Origin: Gemmatimonadota bacterium
Lineage (GTDB): Bacteria; Gemmatimonadota; Gemmatimonadetes; Palauibacterales; Palauibacteraceae
Direction of reading: 5' to 3'
Assembly (NCBI GenBank): GCA_016649455.1
Contig: JAENXO010000137.1
Coordinates: 1 to 7,012, forward strand
DNA: 7,012 nt
Within the stretch, counting starts at the first letter, position 1; every line of letters starts with the position of its first letter. Shown piece by piece: positions 1-4,925 of the stretch. A program made the translations under genes and the position numbers. The notes beneath the pieces were generated by a model, which worked only from the letters and a program-made list of their open reading frames with translations, made no database searches and was not told the DNA's origin.

Positions 1-339
1 ATCGAGCGTTCGCGGTCCGTACCAGGGTCCGGTACGATCCCGCCCGGCGGCCTGCTCTGCGTCCTGAAGCTGCGACAGGAACTGGTGCGGCGTCAGTCGA
101 GTCCGACCCGTGCAGCAGGCGTTGAAGAACAGCGGCTGGTCCTGGAAATGTACCGGCTTCGTCTCGTAGATGGACGATACTCGGAGCTCGTCCGCGATTT
201 CCGCAACGCGACCGATGCCGAACCTAAGGTAGCCGATTCGATCGCCAAGATTGGTCCCGATTCCGACCGCGAAAGTATTCCACGCGGGCTGGCGCGTGTA
301 TTCAGTCTCTGCCAATCTGGCCTCGAACCCACTTCTCAT
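1..339 (-). CDS. folK: FolK (HPPK), N-terminal part, cut by the window start
   Basis: 6-hydroxymethyl-7,8-dihydropterin pyrophosphokinase transfers pyrophosphate from ATP to 6-hydroxymethyldihydropterin in cytosolic folate synthesis. The 113 visible codons match the family end to end: the glycine-rich first strand AVGIGTNLGDR (residues 24-34), VSSIYETKPV (54-63), QDQPLFFNA (66-74; Gln68 and Asn73 align with the pterin-site residues Q50 and N55 of E. coli), a GR before the active-site loop (99-100), and WYGPRTLD (106-113). Arg110 aligns with E. coli Arg92, and Asp113, the last visible residue, with the Mg-binding Asp95; the second aspartate and the C-terminal third lie outside. The only ATG in frame is at 339, which has no good Shine-Dalgarno. 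A TTG at 315 has GAGG (321-324) five bases upstream and would remove eight residues, so the start is open. It lies 91 bases downstream of the lipoprotein gene, same strand. Family assignment is very secure. Confidence 0.95.
   Translation of the reverse strand, partial: MRSGFEARLAETEYTRQPAWNTFAVGIGTNLGDRIGYLRFGIGRVAEIADELRVSSIYETKPVHFQDQPLFFNACCTGRTRLTPHQFLSQLQDAEQAAGRDRTGPWYGPRTLD
321..324 (-). promoter_or_regulatory. Possible ribosome binding site for a TTG start of folK
   Basis: On the minus strand GAGG stands five bases before an in-frame TTG at 315-313. The ATG at 339 has only a GAGG about 17 bases upstream (357-360), too far for normal use. The site therefore argues for the TTG, while codon preference argues for the ATG; neither can be excluded. 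Confidence 0.35.
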
Positions 340-366
340 CGATGGAGGACCGACCGCCTCAACGGC

Positions 367-402
367 GAGGAGGCGGGAGCCCGAACGGGCCCCCGCCTCC
401 TC
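367..402 (-). terminator. Strong GC-rich hairpin between lipoprotein gene and folK, no U-tract
   Basis: Arms 367-377 and 392-402 pair perfectly over 11 bases; after one mismatch (378/391) bases 379-382 pair with 387-390 around a four-base loop (383-386). On the minus strand it begins 28 bases after the lipoprotein stop and ends 27 bases before the folK ATG. No U-run follows on either strand, so it is not a classical intrinsic terminator. It could terminate partly, protect the upstream mRNA 3' end, or mark a processing site. Confidence 0.6.
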
Positions 403-411
403 TGAGACTCA

Positions 412-431
412 AGCTGGCCGGACGGCCGGCT
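412..431 (-). other. Small inverted repeat touching the lipoprotein stop codon
   Basis: An inverted repeat of about eight bases per arm, with one mismatch (G-T wobble on the plus strand, C-A on the minus), flanks a four-base loop and reaches the first base of the TAA stop (431-433). It precedes the larger hairpin at 367-402, giving two stem-loops in tandem after the gene. Stability is modest and it may be incidental in GC-rich sequence. Confidence 0.3.
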
Positions 432-2104
432 TACGGATTAGACACTTCAATGTCGTACTCGTAGACCGCGGCCTCCTCATTGTAATTGTTGACAATGAAG
501 AGATACTCGCCCGCGTCCAGCGTGCACGTCGCATGCTCCGGATTCGCTCCGGTAGCACCATCGAAGCTGCATACGTAGGCGGAGTCGTCGGCATTCCGAA
601 TCAGGATGTCCAAGTCGGCATTGGCGTTATCCCAAGACAGGGCGATATCGACATCCAGCTCGCGATCCAGTGTCAAACGGAAGTAATCGTCCAGATCACC
701 GGGATCGACAGTACCCACGATCTCGAACGGCAACGTGAGTGAAGGTGCGGTTGCGCCCGAGCCATTCGGCTCAGTCGCACCCTCCACGAAGAACTCATCG
801 AGAGTGAACGTGAAGATTTCCGAGGGCAGCGGACCGACCACCACCTGGACCTCGAAGTCCCCGGGCTCGGTGAACGTCGGCGCTCCGACCACGATCTCGG
901 TTGCGGTGGCGCTGACGAGCGGCGAGGCCTGGATTCCGTTGAAATACACGGTCCCCGGGAAACCCGGGGCACCAAGACCGGTGCCAGTGATCGTGATCTC
1001 GGCTCCGGGGCCACCAATCGTCGGCTCAATCGACTCGATCGAGGGGAAGGGGAGAACCGTCACGATCGCCGAGTACGGCAGGTTCCCCTCTGAGGTCTGT
1101 ACCTGCCCCGAGATGGTGGCACTGCCGATACTGATTCCCGTCACATCCACGAACGTCGTGAAGAACTGCAGATCCGTTCCCTCGATCTCCTCCAGAATCT
1201 CAATCGGCTCCGCCGTCGCAACGGCCAGGTTGTCGGAGGAAGCCGTGATGCCGAGCACTTCTTCCGGCAGGGTGTTGACGTTACCGAATACGTCGTAGAC
1301 GCTGACGGTATACCGGGTGAGCGAATCTGGTGCCACGACGCCCAGGTCGGTCCCGAGCGCGAACCCTGCGCTGACCGGCACGTTCGCGATCACGGTGAGG
1401 TCATAATTGCCTTCGCGCGTGATGCTCTGCGGGTCCCCAACAGACGATGGGAACTCCGACTCCCAGGTACACGTAATCACCGCCGGACCCGCCGGGCCGA
1501 CCGAGGCGAATGCCCCGGTCGAGTCCACGGTCGCGATCTCCTCATCGCTCGAGGTCCACGTGCAGTCCGTCTCCTGGTCGAATGGAGACACGGGCTCTCC
1601 ATCTTCGCCCACCAGGACCGCTCCGACGAGTCCGATCTCGCCGGCCCGCACCGGGGGTTCCGGGGCAGCCAGGGACATGTCGATAGAACCCGGGGCGGTG
1701 CTCACCGACACGGTCTTTTCAACGCCGCCGGCCGACAGCACGAACTCACAGTCCGTCAACAAGGCGCCGCCGGTAACGATGAACAACCCGGGCGGCTGGA
1801 TGGGAGTCCTGGCCGGATCCAGGGCGACCGTTGCGCAGCCCACATTCAACTCCACGTCTGCCTCGAGCAGGGTGCTGTTTACCAGCACCTCCTCGAAGGT
1901 GGGCTCGTTGACCGCATTCACTGCCCGCGATTCCAGCCTTTGTGACCCTCCGGACGGCAAGATCATCGCATCAGGGTTGACAAACAGATTCGTCGTCGCG
2001 CCCGTGTCGACACTGCTGAGCGGGTCGTCGTTACAGGCAATAAGGGCAGCCGCGGCAAAGACCATTGCGCCCAACCCGGCCTTTCGAACGAAGCCAACTC
2101 TCAT
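431..2104 (-). CDS. Surface lipoprotein with Big2-like, IPT/TIG and PPC domains
   Basis: Predicted lipoprotein of 557 residues. A basic start and hydrophobic stretch lead to the lipobox L-I-A-C, with lipidated Cys24 followed by N-D-D, so the mature protein should be membrane-anchored. Regions: 30-145 unassigned beta-rich; about 145-238 Big2-like (TWTSSDEEIATVDSTGAFAS is the typical core); 240-350 another Ig-like stretch; about 355-436 IPT/TIG (SIESIEPTIGGPGAEITITG); about 443-555 bacterial pre-peptidase C-terminal (PPC) domain, with the typical DLDDYFRLTL, ADLDILIRN and AGEYLFIVNNY blocks. No peptidase is present, though PPC domains commonly accompany secreted proteases. Six cysteines outside the lipobox form three close pairs (90/119, 181/212, 512/527), probably disulfides. 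The ATG at 2104 is preferred: GAGGG lies four bases upstream, and the upstream GTG (2149) would add 15 residues before a signal peptide that is complete without them. The gene lies 72 bases after the GWxTD gene. Role unknown; probably ligand or polymer binding at the surface. Confidence 0.88.
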   Translation of the reverse strand: MRVGFVRKAGLGAMVFAAAALIACNDDPLSSVDTGATTNLFVNPDAMILPSGGSQRLESRAVNAVNEPTFEEVLVNSTLLEADVELNVGCATVALDPARTPIQPPGLFIVTGGALLTDCEFVLSAGGVEKTVSVSTAPGSIDMSLAAPEPPVRAGEIGLVGAVLVGEDGEPVSPFDQETDCTWTSSDEEIATVDSTGAFASVGPAGPAVITCTWESEFPSSVGDPQSITREGNYDLTVIANVPVSAGFALGTDLGVVAPDSLTRYTVSVYDVFGNVNTLPEEVLGITASSDNLAVATAEPIEILEEIEGTDLQFFTTFVDVTGISIGSATISGQVQTSEGNLPYSAIVTVLPFPSIESIEPTIGGPGAEITITGTGLGAPGFPGTVYFNGIQASPLVSATATEIVVGAPTFTEPGDFEVQVVVGPLPSEIFTFTLDEFFVEGATEPNGSGATAPSLTLPFEIVGTVDPGDLDDYFRLTLDRELDVDIALSWDNANADLDILIRNADDSAYVCSFDGATGANPEHATCTLDAGEYLFIVNNYNEEAAVYEYDIEVSNP

Positions 2105-2108
2105 GGTT

Positions 2109-2113
2109 CCCTC
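2109..2113 (-). promoter_or_regulatory. Ribosome binding site of the lipoprotein gene
   Basis: GAGGG on the minus strand, four bases before the ATG at 2104. It decides the start in favour of 2104 over the in-frame GTG at 2149, which gives the protein a normal-length lipoprotein signal peptide. Confidence 0.6.
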
Positions 2114-2176
2114 ACTCTTCGAATGTCGCCGATCCGCACATACCGGCACGCGGACGCGTCGCTCAGCCCGACCGGC

Positions 2177-3691
2177 TCAGCGGCCGGGTACGATTCCAAA
2201 GTACTGGGTCAGATCTTGTACCGCCTCGGGTCCGATCCTGCGATACCAATCAGCACGAGGCGGAATGTTGTTATCCGTCGAGTATATCAAGCTCCACGCA
2301 CCGAACTGGTTCGTCGCGATGAACAGATATACGTAGCCAGTGTCCTGGTACTGCCAGATTTCATACGGCGGCTCGCCTCCAGAACTGGAGAGTCCCGTCG
2401 CGCCACCCGCTCCCGCCGGGTAGTAGTTGGCCACCCGGTTCTGCGGTTCACCCAACCGTAGATAGAGCCGACCCCGATCCGTCAACCATGGCGCGCGCTC
2501 CGCCGTTCCCACCCGTTCGCCGTATCGGGCGCGCACCGTCGCGAGCCGCTCGAGGTATTCATCCAGAAAAGGATTGCCCGGCGTCTCGGGATACGGGTCC
2601 CGTTCCCCGAAGAACTCGACCAGATAACGTCGCTTCGCGTCGAGAGGTAGCGCCTGATACGTCTGACGCTCCGCCTCCGACAGCAATGCGGCGACACCTC
2701 CGAACGTACTCTCCAACTCCGCGTCGGAAAGGGACTCGAAGTATTCCCTGAGCTCGGACCTGCCGGCGGTGGTCAAAAGACCCGGACCCACGCTCGCCCG
2801 CACCTCGAATGGTGCGCCGCGGAGGAGGGCCTCGCCCCCGGATCCTTCCACAGTCATCACGAGTTCGTAGTTTCCGGCCGGCAGGTCTACCAGCGGCAAC
2901 CGCCCCGTGAATGCCTGGCCACCGACCGCCACGCTGACGTCGTTGACTGGAGTTCTGAACAGGCTCGTACCGCCCGCGCTCAGTACTTCTGTCTGGATCG
3001 CGACCCGAGACTCGACCTCCTCGCCGTACAACTCGAGGTAATAGAAGAGCTCAGCCTCATCCGCCAGAATCACGGTCCGGGCTGCCGCGCTGATGCCGAA
3101 GCCACCGCGCGAAACCGACCAGCTCCCACCACTGGATTCTACCAGAGGCTCCACCCGCGTCGCGAGAAACAGGTCCGATGCCACCGGCCTGCCGGCAAAT
3201 GCCGTCAGCGCAAGCGTCTGTCGAACCCCGAGATCCGCCGCATCCGTCGGATACGCCAGGATCTCGATCTCGTACGTTCCGGGACGAATCCCGAAGCGGA
3301 ACGACTCGAGCATAGTGGACGCGTCTGTCTCGGCGTACGCCGCAGCCCTGCCGCTGACTTCCCGAATCCACGAATCCCGGAACAGTTGGGTCCCATCGGC
3401 ATCGTGTATGTACAACTCGAACCGATAGGATCCCGTCGTACCGCCCGCCAGAATGGCCAGCGGAACCTGAACCAGGCCGTCCACCGTCGTCACCCCGTCG
3501 CCCGCCCACGAACGGACCAGGCTGGTCTCGAGATCGCCTGGAACATCCGCGACCACTTCCTGACCGCGGAGGGCGAATGCCGCCGCAGTCACGATACAGA
3601 GACCGAGCAGGGATCCCCGAACCAGCCCGACAGCCCCTGATCCTCGCAGATCAGGTCGGACGGCTGGTCCGGAACGGCTCCTCCGGGTCAT
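2177..3691 (-). CDS. Exported GWxTD-domain protein
   Basis: Protein of 504 residues with a long basic N-terminus and one hydrophobic segment (about 21-41), probably a signal peptide cleaved near residue 43. Residues 340-475 match the GWxTD domain: RRYLVEFFGERDPYPETPGN (355-374), the name-giving motif as APWLTD (400-405), RGRLYLRLGEPQNR (406-419), PPYEIWQY (441-448) and a closing YVYLFIATNQFGAWSL stretch (453-468). The usual first glycine of the motif is proline here. Two similar beta modules precede it (about 76-165 and 205-297). GWxTD proteins occur in Bacteroidota, Acidobacteriota and Gemmatimonadota, in some genomes near gliding or type IX secretion genes; their biochemical role is not established. 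The ATG at 3691 lies nine bases after the porV stop, implying co-transcription. A TTG at 3700 would add three residues, but GGGAG (3704-3708) is too close to it, at three bases; spacing to the ATG is 12. The mature protein has no cysteine. Confidence 0.88.
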   Translation of the reverse strand: MTRRSRSGPAVRPDLRGSGAVGLVRGSLLGLCIVTAAAFALRGQEVVADVPGDLETSLVRSWAGDGVTTVDGLVQVPLAILAGGTTGSYRFELYIHDADGTQLFRDSWIREVSGRAAAYAETDASTMLESFRFGIRPGTYEIEILAYPTDAADLGVRQTLALTAFAGRPVASDLFLATRVEPLVESSGGSWSVSRGGFGISAAARTVILADEAELFYYLELYGEEVESRVAIQTEVLSAGGTSLFRTPVNDVSVAVGGQAFTGRLPLVDLPAGNYELVMTVEGSGGEALLRGAPFEVRASVGPGLLTTAGRSELREYFESLSDAELESTFGGVAALLSEAERQTYQALPLDAKRRYLVEFFGERDPYPETPGNPFLDEYLERLATVRARYGERVGTAERAPWLTDRGRLYLRLGEPQNRVANYYPAGAGGATGLSSSGGEPPYEIWQYQDTGYVYLFIATNQFGAWSLIYSTDNNIPPRADWYRRIGPEAVQDLTQYFGIVPGR

Positions 3692-3700
3692 GGTTCGCAA

Positions 3701-4852
3701 CTACTCCCAGCCGATAGTGAACGTGAAGGCATCCACGCTGCCGAGCGCTCCGAAGTGGCGGTACGCATAATCGAACTGCAGACGATACCTGTCCGAAAGG
3801 CGATAGAAGAGTCCACCGCCGAACGCCATGCCGTCGAGCCCCGTGTTGCTGGCCGAGATGCCGCCGGCCCCGAGGTCTTCGTTGTCCGGCTGCGTCGTGT
3901 AGGAACCACGCAGCCAGGCGCCGAGCGGTCCGTCAGCACTTTCCCAGCCGAATTCGCTCCCGATGCCGAACTGCGGCTTCTGATTGTTCGACTCGACGAA
4001 TTCTCCGAGCAAGGAGAGCCGCGTCGTTTCGCCATGGATCAGGTCGTAGTCCAGCCCGACCCGGAACAGACGCGGCAGCGGGAAGGCATCCGTGTCGTAC
4101 TCCGCGTACGGGGGATCGACCCGCTGATCGGGAATCGCCGGATCGGCTCCGCTTCCGTTGAAGTCGCGGAATCGGAGCGCCTCACCCGAGTGAGACAGAC
4201 CCCCGCCGAGATTCTGCACGACGAAGGCCAGCGCGATCGGGTTGTTCCACAATTCGCTGTGGAAATTGACCCCGAAATCGAAGGTCACCGTCGAGGCCTT
4301 GGCCCCGGCGAGCGCGCCGCCGGCAAGATCATCGCTGACGAACTTGACGGTACCTCCGGCGGAGAACCTGTCGATGAAAGCGTGAGCGAACGACAGGCCC
4401 GCCACGACCTCGTTCACGCTGTAGGTCTCTCCGGAGAGACCATTTTCATCCGCCTCCGTGTAGACCGGTTGATCTCCGAAGCCGAATCGGCCGAGGAAGG
4501 CTCCGAAGCCGAAGTCGTTGTTCGAGAACGGGAAGGCAAGCCCCGCCCAGTAATAGTCCGTGTCGGCGAAGTACGGCATGACGGTCAGCGCCATCTGCGC
4601 ACCCGGCATGAACACGAGGTTCGCCGGGTTGTAGTGCAGGGCACTCACGTCGTCCACGATCGTCGAGAAGGCACCACCCAGTGCCATCCCGCGAGCGCTC
4701 GCGCCGAATTCCAGGAATTCGGCCGACGTGGTGCCGAACCCGGTATTCTCAGATGGAATCTGAACCGGGTTCCCGTCGTCCTGCGCCCACAGCAGCCCGG
4801 GCACGGCGACGACCAGGGCGACAGCAGTCACCGTTCGCTTGAGCAGCCGCAT
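3701..4852 (-). CDS. PorV/PorQ-family outer-membrane beta-barrel protein
   Basis: Protein of 383 residues, normal for the family. A signal peptide (residues 1 to about 23, ending LLWA) precedes the mature outer-membrane protein. The diagnostic N-terminal block is clear at 43-80: SAEFLEFGASARGMALGGAF, then VDDVSALHYNPANL, as in PorV, PorQ and related FadL-like barrels. The rest alternates aromatic and glycine-rich strands and acidic loops, ending in two clear barrel strands (about 353-383). It ends in T-I-G-W-E, with the aromatic residue one short of the usual final position. PorV in Bacteroidota escorts cargo with C-terminal sorting domains from the type IX translocon to the attachment machinery. 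A cargo-like gene lies directly upstream and a GWxTD gene nine bases downstream, which supports a related role. Whether it is a true PorV orthologue or another family member cannot be decided here. The start is fixed by an AGGAGG five bases upstream. No cysteines. Confidence 0.9.
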   Translation of the reverse strand: MRLLKRTVTAVALVVAVPGLLWAQDDGNPVQIPSENTGFGTTSAEFLEFGASARGMALGGAFSTIVDDVSALHYNPANLVFMPGAQMALTVMPYFADTDYYWAGLAFPFSNNDFGFGAFLGRFGFGDQPVYTEADENGLSGETYSVNEVVAGLSFAHAFIDRFSAGGTVKFVSDDLAGGALAGAKASTVTFDFGVNFHSELWNNPIALAFVVQNLGGGLSHSGEALRFRDFNGSGADPAIPDQRVDPPYAEYDTDAFPLPRLFRVGLDYDLIHGETTRLSLLGEFVESNNQKPQFGIGSEFGWESADGPLGAWLRGSYTTQPDNEDLGAGGISASNTGLDGMAFGGGLFYRLSDRYRLQFDYAYRHFGALGSVDAFTFTIGWE

Positions 4853-4857
4853 GAAGA

Positions 4858-4863
4858 CCTCCT
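4858..4863 (-). promoter_or_regulatory. Strong ribosome binding site of the PorV-like gene
   Basis: AGGAGG on the minus strand, five bases before the ATG at 4852: a full Shine-Dalgarno at good spacing and the best in the window. It suggests this outer-membrane protein is translated at a higher rate than its neighbours. Confidence 0.8.
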
Positions 4864-4881
4864 AGGGAGCTGGTCTTTGTT

Positions 4882-4910
4882 CGGAGGGGGGAGCGGTAGC
4901 CCCCCCTCCG
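4882..4910 (-). terminator. GC-rich hairpin between cargo gene and porV-like gene, no U-tract
   Basis: Arms 4882-4891 and 4901-4910 are perfect 10-base complements around a nine-base centre, which can form two more pairs (4893-4894 with 4899-4900). The minus strand continues AACAAAGACC, with no U-run. It starts 15 bases after the cargo stop and ends 18 bases before the AGGAGG of the next gene. That leaves no room for a separate promoter after it, so the porV-like gene must be reached by read-through or from a start inside the spacer. Partial terminator or mRNA 3'-end stabiliser are both possible. Confidence 0.6.
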
Positions 4911-4925
4911 AGGTTCGGTCGCTGG

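Noticed and set aside
85..742. Two overlapping plus-strand frames (85-405 and 251-742)
   Set aside because: The first is antisense to folK, the second to the folK start, the hairpin and the end of the lipoprotein gene; neither shows a domain.
2105..2176. Promoter for the lipoprotein gene in the spacer
   Set aside because: TATGTG at a possible -10 place has no convincing -35 partner, and promoter rules for this lineage cannot be read from the window.
2161..2181. Seven-base direct repeat GCTCAGC spaced by seven bases over the GWxTD stop codon
   Set aside because: Too short, and partly inside coding sequence; likely chance in GC-rich DNA, with no operator known to match.
1407..2336. Plus-strand open frame of 309 codons
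   Set aside because: Antisense to the lipoprotein gene and crossing into the GWxTD gene; low-complexity Ser/Thr/Pro composition typical of a GC-rich shadow frame.
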